Assembly (NCBI RefSeq): GCF_000619905.2 | Contig: NZ_CP012371.1 | Span: 1-64,000 of the forward strand | Source: Nitrosospira briensis C-128 | GTDB lineage: Bacteria; Pseudomonadota; Gammaproteobacteria; Burkholderiales; Nitrosomonadaceae | DNA length: 64,000 nucleotides | Direction: 5' to 3' | Shown: positions 8,699 through 17,205 of the stretch, piece by piece | Position numbering within the stretch: the first letter of the stretch is position 1 | Layout of the letters: each line of letters opens with the position of its first letter | The notes under the pieces: generated by a model | What the model saw: the letters and a program-made list of their open reading frames with translations, nothing else | Told to the model about the DNA's origin: nothing | Database searches by the model: none | Program-made: the position numbers and the translations under genes

Positions 8699-10177
8699 AT
8701 GATTTTTAGCTCCCCGAAGTTCATTCTGCTGTTTCTACCGATCGCGTTCCTCGGTTACTTCGCATTGAATCGAATGCGGCTTGTCCTCGCGGGCAAGGCA
8801 TGGCTGGTGGCGGTAAGCCTTTTTTTTTATGCGTATTGGAACATGGCATACCTGCCGATTCTCGTCGGGTCCATATTATTCAACTTCGCTGTCGGCACTC
8901 ATCTTTCTTCAAACTTTGCGGCAGGATATTCGCGGTTCCCGCCCCGTCTTGTTCTGGCTGGCGGCATTGTCGCAAACCTTGGCTTGCTTGGATACTTCAA
9001 GTACGCCAATTTTCTGACCGATAACATCAATGCCGCTTTCAATGTTGGCCTTGCTCTACCCGACATTTTGCTGCCGCTGGGCATCAGTTTTTTTACCTTC
9101 ACGCAAATCGCCTACCTCGTTGACAGTTATCGCGGCGAAGCCAGGGAATATGATTTCCTGAATTACGCACTGTTTGTCACTTTCTTTCCTCATTTGATAG
9201 CAGGTCCCATTCTGCATCACCATGAGATGATGACGCAGTTCAAATCGCGCTGGAACCTGGCGGTGCGCTACCGCAATATTGCCCTCGGGTTGTTCATTTT
9301 CAGCATCGGCTTGTTCAAGAAGGTGGTCATCGCGGATACCTTTGCAATCTGGGCAAATGCCGGGTTCGATGGCGAAACGGCGCTTGATTTTTTCAGTGCC
9401 TGGGCCGCCAGCCTTTCCTATACCTTTCAGCTTTATTTCGATTTCAGCGGCTACTGTGACATGGCGATCGGGGCGGCATTGCTGTTCAACATCTGGTTGC
9501 CCATCAATTTCAATTCTCCTTACCAGGCATTGGATATCCAGGATTTCTGGCGAAGGTGGCACATTACGCTCAGCCGCTACCTGCGCGATTACCTCTATAT
9601 TCCGCTGGGCGGCAATCGTTGCTCCACTCCCCGGGTTTACCTGAACCTCATGGCAACCTTCATATTGGGCGGCCTCTGGCACGGTGCAAGCTGGATGTTC
9701 GTGATGTGGGGCGCGTTTCACGGTGTTGCACTCGTTCTGCATCGGGCATGGAGCGGGCTGGGCCTGCGTATGCCGAAAGCATTGGCATGGCTGTTGACAT
9801 TCAACTTCATCAACTTTACCTGGATTTTCTTTCGGGCCAATACGCTGGAAGATGCGCTCAGGGTCATACGTGGAATGGCGGATGTGGGTTCGCTCCTTCA
9901 TTTTTCGGCAATGGACGTGCAAACCAGCGGCCTGATGTGGGGCGGCTGGTTTTCCGATCATCTCCTGAGGTGGCTGCCTGCCGGTCTTGCCGCGAACGTG
10001 TTCTGCTTCACGGCGATCCTGCTTACGCTGGGAATCATCAGCCGGAAGAACTCTTTCGAGCTGATGGCGGACGGCCATGGGACCGCAAAACTATCGGGTG
10101 CGCTGCTGTTGTTTTGCATTGCCATGTATTGCACGATGGTAACGACGAGCTCGATATTTCTTTACTTCAATTTCTAA
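8699..10177 (+). CDS. MBOAT family O-acyltransferase (AlgI-like)
   Basis: A 492-residue inner-membrane protein with about 10-12 hydrophobic segments. The MBOAT landmarks are present: FWRRWHITLSRYLRDYLYIPLGG with His288, and GGLWHGASW with the invariant His328. AlgI-type proteins move acetyl groups from a cytoplasmic donor across the membrane for O-acetylation of a periplasmic exopolysaccharide. The next gene, 21 nt downstream, is an AlgX/AlgJ-like periplasmic acetylesterase-type protein, the usual partner. No alginate synthase is in this window, so the acetylated polymer is unknown. Confidence 0.92.
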   Translation: MIFSSPKFILLFLPIAFLGYFALNRMRLVLAGKAWLVAVSLFFYAYWNMAYLPILVGSILFNFAVGTHLSSNFAAGYSRFPPRLVLAGGIVANLGLLGYFKYANFLTDNINAAFNVGLALPDILLPLGISFFTFTQIAYLVDSYRGEAREYDFLNYALFVTFFPHLIAGPILHHHEMMTQFKSRWNLAVRYRNIALGLFIFSIGLFKKVVIADTFAIWANAGFDGETALDFFSAWAASLSYTFQLYFDFSGYCDMAIGAALLFNIWLPINFNSPYQALDIQDFWRRWHITLSRYLRDYLYIPLGGNRCSTPRVYLNLMATFILGGLWHGASWMFVMWGAFHGVALVLHRAWSGLGLRMPKALAWLLTFNFINFTWIFFRANTLEDALRVIRGMADVGSLLHFSAMDVQTSGLMWGGWFSDHLLRWLPAGLAANVFCFTAILLTLGIISRKNSFELMADGHGTAKLSGALLLFCIAMYCTMVTTSSIFLYFNF

Positions 10178-10198
10178 GCGCTTTCTAAGCGGCTCCGC

Positions 10199-11377
10199 AT
10201 GAAAAAAAGAGTTTTAATGTTCGTTTGCGTCGCCTTGCTTGCATTGGCGGTGGTGCCCGTGATCAACCTGAGCATGCTGAACGGACAGAAGAATGAGGGT
10301 CAGGAATGGTGGAGCGAATCCGTGCTCTACAATTTCGATTTTGCGTTGGCTTTGCTGAGCCGTTTTTCCTATCCTCACGGAATTTCCACTAACCCGAGCC
10401 AGGTATTCATCGGAAAAGAAGACTGGCTTTACCTCGGGGAGCAGTACAACAAAACCGTCGCTCAGGGACGTCACGGGACAACGGCCAAGGATGCGCAAAT
10501 TGCCGGGTTGATAGGGAGTGCGACCGAATCCTGGAGCCAGTGGCTGAATCAAAAAGGCGTCAGCATGTTTCGGGTCATGCTGGGCCCCGACAAGGGAACG
10601 ATCTATCCCGAGTTTCTACCGGACTGGGCGCAACCTGCCGCCCACTCTGCAACGGATATGTTACTGGCCAATGTCAGCCAGGGGCTCTATGTCGACACCA
10701 GAATGGCCTTGCGAGCGGCAAAGTCTCAGTTTCCCGAATCGCTCTACTACAAAACAGACACGCATTGGAACAGCCTTGGCGCCTGGGTGGCTTTTAGTGC
10801 TTTCGAAACGGAAATTGCTCGCGCCGAGGAAGGGTTGCGGCGACTTACCGAGCAACCGATACGTCGTTTCATGGTGAATGAGCGCCAGGGAGGGGATTTG
10901 GCGAAATTCCTGAGATTGAAGGAAACATTGCGAGATACGGAGGTGGTCATCAGGATTATCAGTGATCGCCCCATTGAAACCGAGCAGTATGATTTCGATA
11001 CGGGCAGCCTCAAGCAATCCGGGGGCAATCCTCAAATTCATACCGCGCGACGTCCATTACTCGTTAAATCGAAACATGCCTTGAATGAGAAGAGAGTGCT
11101 GTGGTTACGTGATTCCTTCGGGACGGCGATGTCACCCTTTATGGCTGCCACTTTCACCGAAACGCTACAACTGCATTATGACGAGGCGCATCCGGAGGTG
11201 TTTGCCCGCCTGGTGGAAACCTTCAAGCCGGATTACGTATTCATCACAGTGGTAGAGCGCGCAGCCCGCCGGAAGCGGTTCGGAACGCCTCCACCCCCCA
11301 TGGTTGCTTCAAGGGAGCCGGAAGTGATCGCCCCGCCAAGCGAAGGTTTTCTGTCTCAAATCAGCTATAGGGAATAA
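10199..11377 (+). CDS. AlgX/AlgJ-like SGNH-fold polysaccharide O-acetyltransferase
   Basis: A 392-residue periplasmic protein with an N-terminal membrane anchor or signal (about residues 4-25). The SGNH-like catalytic elements are visible: YYKTDTHWN (about 184-191) with the D-x-H pair and WLRDSFGTA (about 302-310) with the nucleophile Ser306. In AlgJ and AlgX these transfer acetyl from the MBOAT partner to the polymer. It forms an operon with the upstream AlgI-like gene (21-nt gap). The tail is proline-rich (TPPPPM). Confident of the family; the polymer is unknown. Confidence 0.88.
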   Translation: MKKRVLMFVCVALLALAVVPVINLSMLNGQKNEGQEWWSESVLYNFDFALALLSRFSYPHGISTNPSQVFIGKEDWLYLGEQYNKTVAQGRHGTTAKDAQIAGLIGSATESWSQWLNQKGVSMFRVMLGPDKGTIYPEFLPDWAQPAAHSATDMLLANVSQGLYVDTRMALRAAKSQFPESLYYKTDTHWNSLGAWVAFSAFETEIARAEEGLRRLTEQPIRRFMVNERQGGDLAKFLRLKETLRDTEVVIRIISDRPIETEQYDFDTGSLKQSGGNPQIHTARRPLLVKSKHALNEKRVLWLRDSFGTAMSPFMAATFTETLQLHYDEAHPEVFARLVETFKPDYVFITVVERAARRKRFGTPPPPMVASREPEVIAPPSEGFLSQISYRE

Positions 11378-11451
11378 GAGGTTGCGGAAGCGCCGCCATT
11401 TCATGCACGATTTGAAAGAATGGTGTCTTGCCCTTTCAGGATGAGGCCTGC

Positions 11452-11709
11452 TTATCCATTAACCTCATTCCACTTTGCCGCTGCAAGGCAAACCGCTTCG
11501 CGCAGGGTTGGGCCGTTCGTCTTGATCTCGTCGCAATACAAGGTGAAGCTGCCGCCATATTGCGGGGTGGGGCGGCTATAAGTTGCCTGGTCGCAGTATT
11601 CGCCTAACCAGTCCAGTATCTCGCTATCTGATAGATCAAGGGGAGCCGGGCGGTGTTCGGTCCATGTCTCCATCCAGTTCATCCAACGCCCGGCCCCATT
11701 TTCCATCAT
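11452..11709 (-). CDS. Small phage-type hypothetical protein
   Basis: An 85-residue acidic protein (ILDWLGEYCDQATYSRPTPQYGG, then LREAVCLAAAKW) of a type commonly found among prophage early genes; no function is recognised. GAGGAAAA precedes the ATG at 11709. The only good upstream promoter is the consensus-like one at 11937-11965, which carries two of the operator sites seen at the XRE repressor. The gene therefore appears to be under phage-repressor control, with a leader of about 220 nt. Confidence 0.6.
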   Translation of the reverse strand: MMENGAGRWMNWMETWTEHRPAPLDLSDSEILDWLGEYCDQATYSRPTPQYGGSFTLYCDEIKTNGPTLREAVCLAAAKWNEVNG

Positions 11710-11936
11710 CGCGCTTTTCCTCGTGCTTACCTTGTTTACCCTTTCAAATCGGGCTCAGTTCCGCGCCAGGCACGGCCTGGACATTTCTTTGTGCGTTTCC
11801 TTCTCGCGACCGCTTGTCTTTCCACGCCACCCGGGGCTTACTGGATCGAGGCTATGCCGGATCGGGCTACACGTCTGTTTCGCGGATGCTGCGAACACCT
11901 GGACCAAACAAACCGAGGTGTTGCAGCACGGAGAGC

Positions 11937-11978
11937 ATATTACAAGTTAATCTTGTAATTGTCAAGGAAAACTTGTAA
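11937..11978 (-). promoter_or_regulatory. Minus-strand promoter with two repressor operators
   Basis: Read on the minus strand, TTGACA (11960-11965) is followed after exactly 17 nt by TAATAT (11937-11942), a near-consensus sigma-70 promoter. Site O4 (11940-11958) is a perfect TTACAAG-N5-CTTGTAA and fills the spacer and part of the -10. Site O5 (11960-11978, TGTCAAG-N5-CTTGTAA) covers the -35. The same 19-bp operator occurs three times beside the XRE gene at 13500. Confidence 0.8.
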
Positions 11979-12041
11979 CATGTGTACCCGCGCTACAAGT
12001 TCGAACCGAGGGATTGCGGATTTGCCTTAACGGCGGTGATT

Positions 12042-12374
12042 TTATCGGCTTGGTATTCTTACGAAAGGCGACACATCGGAGTCACGTTGATGTGTCCGTC
12101 CCGGGCCATACTCCACCACTTGGTTGTCTTTTAAAATAACCGAGTAATCCGAGATATCCCGGTAATAGCCGCCAAAAAAAGTCCAGGGAGTAGTGTTCCG
12201 GTCAACGTAAAGCAGTACCTCATACTCGCCGCTTTGCTGGTAGCCATCAGGGCTACCGATAGCGCCCAGGACCTCCGATTTTGTCATGCCTTCATGCAGG
12301 CGGTTCATTTTTGGTCCCATGGCGCATGAAGAAAGGATCAATATGCTGAGCAGGGCGACAATGGCGGATTTCAT
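12042..12374 (-). CDS. Small outer-membrane-type lipoprotein, SmpA/BamE-like fold
   Basis: A 110-residue protein with a clear lipoprotein signal (lipobox LSSC at about 14-17). The mature part has the pattern GMTKSEVLGAIGSPDGYQQSG, typical of the SmpA/OmlA (BamE-like) fold, where GMT..EV..LG.P starts the conserved helix. True BamE is somewhat different, so this is a paralogous small lipoprotein, probably anchored to the outer membrane. It lies inside the phage-like block and may be a cargo gene. Confidence 0.7.
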   Translation of the reverse strand: MKSAIVALLSILILSSCAMGPKMNRLHEGMTKSEVLGAIGSPDGYQQSGEYEVLLYVDRNTTPWTFFGGYYRDISDYSVILKDNQVVEYGPGRTHQRDSDVSPFVRIPSR

Positions 12375-12442
12375 AGTGGGCTCCGAAGGATATAAATAAT
12401 TATTTTAAAAACCGTTACCGCGAGCAGTGGGTCCGAGACATG

Positions 12443-12661
12443 CTAACTCTCCAATTCCTTGATGAGCACGGCGACTTCGGCCACATCCGCAAGAATTTCC
12501 TTTACCGCTTGCTCAAGCGTATAGCTACGCTTTTCCGCTTCACGCAATTGTTGAGGGAATTGCATAATATATTGATCTCGCTTCGCGCGAGCCTTTTCGG
12601 AAACATGAAAAGCAAACAGCATCTCTATGCTGTCGTAGGGAATGCCGCTGGAAGGTTTCAT
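12443..12661 (-). CDS. Small hypothetical protein
   Basis: A 72-residue, mostly helical, charged protein with no signal or membrane segment. No clear ribosome site is seen. It sits between the lipoprotein and a family-1 repeat in the phage-like block. I do not recognise it and it may not be expressed. Confidence 0.4.
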   Translation of the reverse strand: MKPSSGIPYDSIEMLFAFHVSEKARAKRDQYIMQFPQQLREAEKRSYTLEQAVKEILADVAEVAVLIKELES

Positions 12662-12737
12662 ATCGTTAAGGTCTTGATTGGGTTGGTCGCACTATCGTTA
12701 TTAATCATTCCCTGACTTCTCTTCAGGGCTGCTTACC

Positions 12738-12900
12738 AGCAGCCTGCCGGACTTAAAGGAAATCAGTTGCAAAAGCGTCTGGCCTGTTCATATTTCGCCG
12801 CTTTTCGGTCAATAGAATAACTATTGGCCTTCAAAATCCGCAAAATCTGCCCTTAACCAGTCATTTTTTCGCTGCGATTCTTCAAGTCCGACAGATTGCT
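12738..12900. repeat. Family-1 inverted-repeat element (copy A)
   Basis: A 163-bp unit. The left end is AGCAGCCTGCCGGACTT, the right end the near-complement AAGTCCGACAGATTGCT. The interior (GCGTCTGGCC, TTCATATTTCGCCGC, CTATTGGCCTTCAAAATCC) is shared with copies B and C. It encodes no protein and behaves as a MITE-like non-autonomous element. It lies downstream of the XRE repressor gene. Confidence 0.88.
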
Positions 12901-12956
12901 AGCTTCGGCGCCTGTCGAATTTCCGCCTATCCATCTGATGCCGGTCGTGCAACCTT

Positions 12957-13500
12957 CTATCTGACTGCCGTCTTTCCCCGGCCCTTTGTTCCTGCCTGGG
13001 ACATCCGACGCGGAGGAAAAGCAGGTGATGGATGAGCGGCTAGATCGGGAACAGGCAACGGCTTCAGGTCGAGCATAGCCTCCGCCCTTTCCACAGACCC
13101 TTCGCCGACAAGGGCCTTGCTTATTGTTACCAGGCGGGCAGCGTCTTCTTTCGACATGCGCCGCATTGCTTCAATAACCTGATCGATAAGCGGGTCATGA
13201 TCCGAGCTGGGTTTTTCGGCATTGGCTTTGGCGGATAGGCCTGCTTTTATGCCCCTGCGTTCACCATGTGCTTTCCCTCCAGGCAACGCCGGTGTCTCCG
13301 AGGACGTTCCGAAGTGCGTCACCGTTGGCGACAACTTGAGTATCTCCGCGATCCTGTTCAACCTTTTTCCGCGAGGCTGGGTTGCGCCCGCTTCCCATTG
13401 CTGAACAGCCTGCGGCGATACACCTACCAGATCAGCCAACTGGGACTGGTTCAAGTTAAGCTTTTCACGCCCCTCCCGAATTATTTTCGCAATATCCATG
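12957..13500 (-). CDS. XRE-family phage-type repressor
   Basis: About 180 residues from ATG 13500 (alternative upstream start at 13514). An N-terminal helix-turn-helix (LNLNQSQLADLVGVSPQAVQQWEAGATQP, about residues 14-42) of the Cro/CI type is followed by a linker and a helical region (LIDQVIEAMRRMSKEDAARLVTISKALV). A peptidase-like CI cleavage domain is not evident. It is divergent from the DUF1376 gene, with three 19-bp operators between, the arrangement of a lambdoid immunity region. Site O1 is 9 nt upstream of its own start, which suggests autoregulation. Confidence 0.85.
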
Positions 13501-13508
13501 CATTCATA

Positions 13509-13574
13509 ATACAAGCAACTCTTGCAATGCGCTTACAAGAATAACTTGACTGAACAAGTAAAACTTGTAATAAT
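13509..13574 (+). promoter_or_regulatory. Three-operator control region and promoter for the replication genes
   Basis: Three 19-bp sites with a 5-nt centre: O1 13509-13527 (ATACAAG/CTTGCAA), O2 13533-13551 (TTACAAG/CTTGACT) and O3 13552-13570 (GAACAAG/CTTGTAA). A plus-strand promoter overlaps them: TTGACT at 13546-13551, a 17-nt spacer filled by O3, and AATAAT at 13569-13574. Repressor bound at O2/O3 would block transcription of the DUF1376 operon. O1 is placed to affect the repressor gene itself. Confidence 0.8.
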
Positions 13575-13678
13575 GCCCTTTATTGGAGATCGCCGATTAA
13601 AAAAGGTTTCATTATCCGATCCGACAGTCGGATTACCGGATTCATGTTCAGTTACCGTCGAATAAATGGAGTTATCCC

Positions 13679-14662
13679 GTGAATTATTACGAACGATATT
13701 GCGGCGACTATCAGCGGGACACCGCACACTTATCTCTAGCAGAGCACGGCGCTTACACAATGCTGCTCGATACCTATTTTAGCGTAGAAAAGCCCTTGCC
13801 CAAGGAATTGCCCAGCCTCTACAGGGTGTGCAGGGCAATGACGCGGCTTGAGCAGCACGCCGTGAAGGCGGTTGCCGATCAGTTTTTTCCTGTTTCCGAG
13901 ATGGATGGTTTGCGCCATAACCATCGTGCCGACCGCGAGATTGCCAAGGCCCGGCCCAAAATAGAGGCGGCACGCATCAACGGCAGAAAAGGCGGCCGTC
14001 CGCCAAAAGAGTCCTTCCAGCAAACCCGGCGGGAGGCCCAGGACATACCCGATGGGTTATCCACGGCTTCCGGCGATATAGCCGCCGCAATACCTGCTGG
14101 GGAGCCCGGTGGCAAAGCTCACCAGCACCAGCACCAATACCAACCCCATCAAGATAGAGACTGTAGTTCTATACGAACTATTTACTCGCCCGAAGAGCAG
14201 GTGTGTGTATCCGGCATCGCGTCTGGTGTTACTTCCACGATTATTTCCAACATCTATTCCAGCCCCACCCAACCCTTTGAAGCCAGAAGCCGAAATTCAG
14301 TGCCGCCGGGCGCGGCAGGGGCCTGTTGCAAGGCTTTGGCCCGGCATGGGGTCCAAGGCAGCAATCCTCATCATCCGACATTGCTTGCGTTATTGCAGGC
14401 AGGCGCGGTGGAGGATGAATTTGTGCAGGCGGCGAAAAACGCCGTTGCAAAGGGAAAGGAGAATTTTGCTTATGTCATAGGTACGGTAAAGCGCCAGCGC
14501 GAGGAGGCTGCAAGACTGGTCTTGCATCAGGGGCGGATGCCCAACAGGCAGGAATTGCTCGAATCATCGAACAGGACTGCGACGAAAGGATGGCTGCCGC
14601 CGGAGTTGAGGCTGGCGGAAGCCGGAGAGCCGCAATCGAAGGAAGTCCAGCATGCAAGCTGA
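13679..14662 (+). CDS. DUF1376 phage replication-type protein
   Basis: A 327-residue protein starting at GTG 13679, with GGAG seven bases before it. The N-terminal domain (about 1-95: YYERYCGDYQRDTAHLSLAEHGAYTMLLD) is DUF1376, found in prophage replication proteins in the position of lambda O. Then come a basic linker (NGRKGGRPPKE) and a low-complexity His/Gln stretch. The C-terminal part (about 225-320) resembles a helicase-loader-interacting region. The gene overlaps the next one by 11 nt. Expected to act in phage DNA replication initiation; not tested. Confidence 0.78.
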   Translation: MNYYERYCGDYQRDTAHLSLAEHGAYTMLLDTYFSVEKPLPKELPSLYRVCRAMTRLEQHAVKAVADQFFPVSEMDGLRHNHRADREIAKARPKIEAARINGRKGGRPPKESFQQTRREAQDIPDGLSTASGDIAAAIPAGEPGGKAHQHQHQYQPHQDRDCSSIRTIYSPEEQVCVSGIASGVTSTIISNIYSSPTQPFEARSRNSVPPGAAGACCKALARHGVQGSNPHHPTLLALLQAGAVEDEFVQAAKNAVAKGKENFAYVIGTVKRQREEAARLVLHQGRMPNRQELLESSNRTATKGWLPPELRLAEAGEPQSKEVQHAS

Positions 14663-15344
14663 CGATTTTCAGAAATTTCACGACGGGATTGCCGGGGTAA
14701 TGGGGTTTTATGGCAAAAGCGTATCGACCTTTGCGCTGGATATATGGTGGACTGCGCTCAAGAAGCATGACCTGGCTGCGATTGTGGATGCTTTCAACCG
14801 GCATCTGGCGAATCCGGATGCGGGACAGTTCGCGCCCAAACCGGCTGACATCATCCGCATGTTGCAAGGCTCGACGCAGGATGCCGCGCTGAGAGCCTGG
14901 GCCAAGGTCGATCAGGCCGTGCGGCAAGCGGGAACGTACTGTGACGTGGTGTTCGACGACGCGTTGATCCACCGGGTGATCCACGACATGGGCGGCTGGA
15001 TTGCGCTTGGAACCAAAGCCGAGGATGAATGGCCGTTTGTGGCAAAGGAATTCGAGAATCGCTACCGCGGTTTCCGTTCCCGCAGCGAGCGCCCGCAATA
15101 CCCTTCCACACTAATCGGCATCGCGACAGCCCATAACAACCTGAAGGGTTTCCGCAACGACAGACCGCTGTTGATCGGGAACGAGCAGTTGGCGAAGCAG
15201 GTGCTGCGTGGGGGAATGGACCAGCCGGCGCTGGGTTTGAAACGCATGGGCGATGATCTGGACGAGGCTATTGGAGAAGCATTGCATAGCCGAAATGGGC
15301 AGGAGAAATATCAGGTTGAGCGATGTGGCGTCGAGGGGCAATAG
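14652..15344 (+). CDS. DUF6475-type phage protein
   Basis: A 230-residue protein with the family pattern FHDGIAGVMGFYGKSVS..ALDIWWTAL, FAPKPADIIRMLQGSTQDAALRAW and DEWPFVAKEFENRYRG. Such proteins follow DUF1376 genes in prophages and probably play the lambda-P-like role of bringing helicase to the origin (inferred from position). It starts inside the end of the preceding gene, so translation is coupled. Confidence 0.75.
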   Translation: MQADDFQKFHDGIAGVMGFYGKSVSTFALDIWWTALKKHDLAAIVDAFNRHLANPDAGQFAPKPADIIRMLQGSTQDAALRAWAKVDQAVRQAGTYCDVVFDDALIHRVIHDMGGWIALGTKAEDEWPFVAKEFENRYRGFRSRSERPQYPSTLIGIATAHNNLKGFRNDRPLLIGNEQLAKQVLRGGMDQPALGLKRMGDDLDEAIGEALHSRNGQEKYQVERCGVEGQ

Positions 15345-15469
15345 AAGTTTGTGAAGTCATATTTAAACATGGAGAAGGTGTAAGCAATGGATGCAGGGAA
15401 AAATACCAGAAATATCAGCACCTGCAGGATGCAGGAAGAATATTCGATACATCGGAGCGGCGAAAGAAA

Positions 15470-15712
15470 ATGAATATCGCCAGCACAACAACCAGGGCGA
15501 CCAGTGCGACCAGGGCAAGTAACGGCTCAGTGCATCTCGAACACTGGGAATATGGAAATCCCGAAGAGGTTGCCGCTCGCAGGCAGGCGCAGTCGTGCCA
15601 TGGCTGCCGACATGAAGAAACTATCCATCTTGGCTCGCAACATACGAAATATTGCGGGAAAGGGCGGAAGCATGGGAAACATTGTGCGTTATATCAACCA
15701 GAAGGAATATGA
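15470..15712 (+). CDS. Small cysteine-rich phage protein
   Basis: An 80-residue protein from ATG 15470; the frame is open further upstream but lacks a better start. After a Ser/Thr-rich N-terminus it has HLEHWEYGNPEEVAARRQAQSC, then Cys and His residues (CxxC..H, later C) that could bind one zinc. The type is common in prophage early regions. Its stop codon TGA overlaps the ATG of the next gene (ATGA). Confidence 0.6.
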   Translation: MNIASTTTRATSATRASNGSVHLEHWEYGNPEEVAARRQAQSCHGCRHEETIHLGSQHTKYCGKGRKHGKHCALYQPEGI

Positions 15713-16236
15713 CAATGATATTTAATGATCCGCAGCACGCCCTCGGATGGGCTTATGAAACCTGCAGCAGGCCGATCGTGAAAATCTCGTCGGTGAATGC
15801 CATGCGTGGAACCGATGGGGCGGGGGAGGGGGCCAACGGCGAGCTGACGGCGTACGATCGGCACGCGCAAGCAGCATTGATACTCGGGCTGTGCGAACGC
15901 GTATTGCCCGCATTGCACATGGCCTACGTGAGCGTGCAATTCGGCAGGGAAGCAAGCGGTCTTGATTTGCTGGCGCGCCATCTGGCCGCAAATTTTGGCA
16001 CGGGAATGCATAGCCGAAGAGGCACTGAACAAATAATCCGCAGCTACTGCGGGGAAAAGTCAGGTTTGCGCGAGCTCAGAAAATCTATGGCGTGCGGGAT
16101 GCTCAAGGCGGCGTCGTTGCGCAACCGCGGCTACGACGCGCTGGATATGATCCATAACCAGGCCGTGGATATCTTGCAAAAAGAAATGGAGAGCCGCGAT
16201 TTGTTGCGGAGCCCGATGGTTGGCGAGATGGCGTAG
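15709..16236 (+). CDS. Phage-type hypothetical protein
   Basis: A 175-residue protein from ATG 15709 (AAGGAAT just before it), with an ATGA overlap with the upstream gene. It is mainly helical, with YDRHAQAALILGLCERVLPALHMAYVSVQFG in the middle. It is the last gene of the plus-strand operon 13679-16236. The position corresponds to that of late antiterminator or recombination genes in lambdoid phages, but I do not recognise the family. Confidence 0.55.
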   Translation: MTMIFNDPQHALGWAYETCSRPIVKISSVNAMRGTDGAGEGANGELTAYDRHAQAALILGLCERVLPALHMAYVSVQFGREASGLDLLARHLAANFGTGMHSRRGTEQIIRSYCGEKSGLRELRKSMACGMLKAASLRNRGYDALDMIHNQAVDILQKEMESRDLLRSPMVGEMA

Positions 16237-16426
16237 TGGGTGGCGCGGGTGTATGCCAACCGGGTACGCCACCGCAGGGCAATTGGATCTTCACCGGTAG
16301 GTTCGCTAGCGCACAGAGCAACAATTTGAGTCGTGTAATGTTCAAGATGAAAGAGAAAACGACCTCCGGTCGCTGCTACCTCGGCCTTGTCCGATGTTGA
16401 TTCTGGTGGCGAAGGATGGAGGAGGG

Positions 16427-16466
16427 AAAACCAGGCTTATCGGTTGATGCCGATAAGCCTGGTTTT
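16427..16466. terminator. Strong bidirectional terminator after the phage-like operon
   Basis: A perfect 13-bp stem (CCAGGCTTATCGG and its complement) with a 6-nt loop is flanked by AAAA on the left and TTTT on the right, so it works on both strands. It closes the 13679-16236 operon. The remaining 16237-16605 shows no gene. Confidence 0.85.
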
Positions 16467-16605
16467 CAGCCCCCCATCCATTCTGCCGGTACATTGAGGA
16501 TGTACTTGTGTTTTTTTTGCTGGGAAAGTGAGCAAAACCTATATTTACCCATCCTCTGAGAGCGCGGGCCGGAATTGCCGATGAGCATATTAAAGAGCGA
16601 AAATC

Positions 16606-16908
16606 ATGAATACAAAAAAGACAGTGACCGCTGTTTCCATGGCAGTGGGGGCGCTATTGATAACGACGCTCGTGGGCTGCGAGACTCATGAGCCGCAGGA
16701 AGAAGTTCGGTCCGTTGACTGGTATGAAGCACATGACCCCGAGCGCGCTGCGAAGCTGAATGAATGCAAGACCAGTCCGCGCAGCATTGACGCAACACCC
16801 AATTGCGTGAACGCGAGCCGCGCGGAAAATAACGCAAGAGCCAACACCCAGTGGGGTACGTCAAGTGAAGGGGTTAGAACGGTGCCCACCCTCCCCAGTC
16901 CCAACTGA
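16606..16908 (+). CDS. EexN-like lipoprotein
   Basis: A 100-residue lipoprotein with a signal peptide and lipobox LVGC (Cys at about 25). The mature part has VDWYEAHDPERAAKLNECKTSPRSIDATPNCVNA, the pattern of the EexN family: W-Y-x-x-H, two cysteines, and C-V-N-A before a helix. EexN was named for entry exclusion on IncN plasmids, but most chromosomal members have no shown conjugation role. No transfer genes are nearby. 16909-17205 holds no gene. Confidence 0.72.
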   Translation: MNTKKTVTAVSMAVGALLITTLVGCETHEPQEEVRSVDWYEAHDPERAAKLNECKTSPRSIDATPNCVNASRAENNARANTQWGTSSEGVRTVPTLPSPN

Positions 16909-17205
16909 CTCTGCCTCGCTGCTAGTTGATGAGTGGATGGCTGCCCTGCCTCGTGATCGAGAATTTTCCAGTTTGTATCGTATTTCCATACGGAGCAGCC
17001 CCCTGCCTTGGGATTCTCACCAGCCGCCTCCGGGTTTGTCATGGAGTCTTGCATCTGTTGGAAGGCAATGACTATCACTACGGAGCAACCGGGGGAAGCT
17101 GGGGGAATTGGAGGAAGGGATAACCTCGATTGAGGCTTGATAGGGAATTAAAGCCGGGGAATAGTCATGCGTCTAACGGCGATAGGAGAGCTTGGCTATA
17201 TGGTG

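Noticed and set aside
9056-10078. Long open frame antisense to the MBOAT gene
   Set aside because: The plus-strand protein has clear MBOAT motifs; the antisense translation is basic and without any recognisable pattern or ribosome site.
11452-16466. Complete prophage
   Set aside because: No integrase, structural, packaging or lysis genes and no att repeats are visible; only a regulatory and replication remnant can be claimed.
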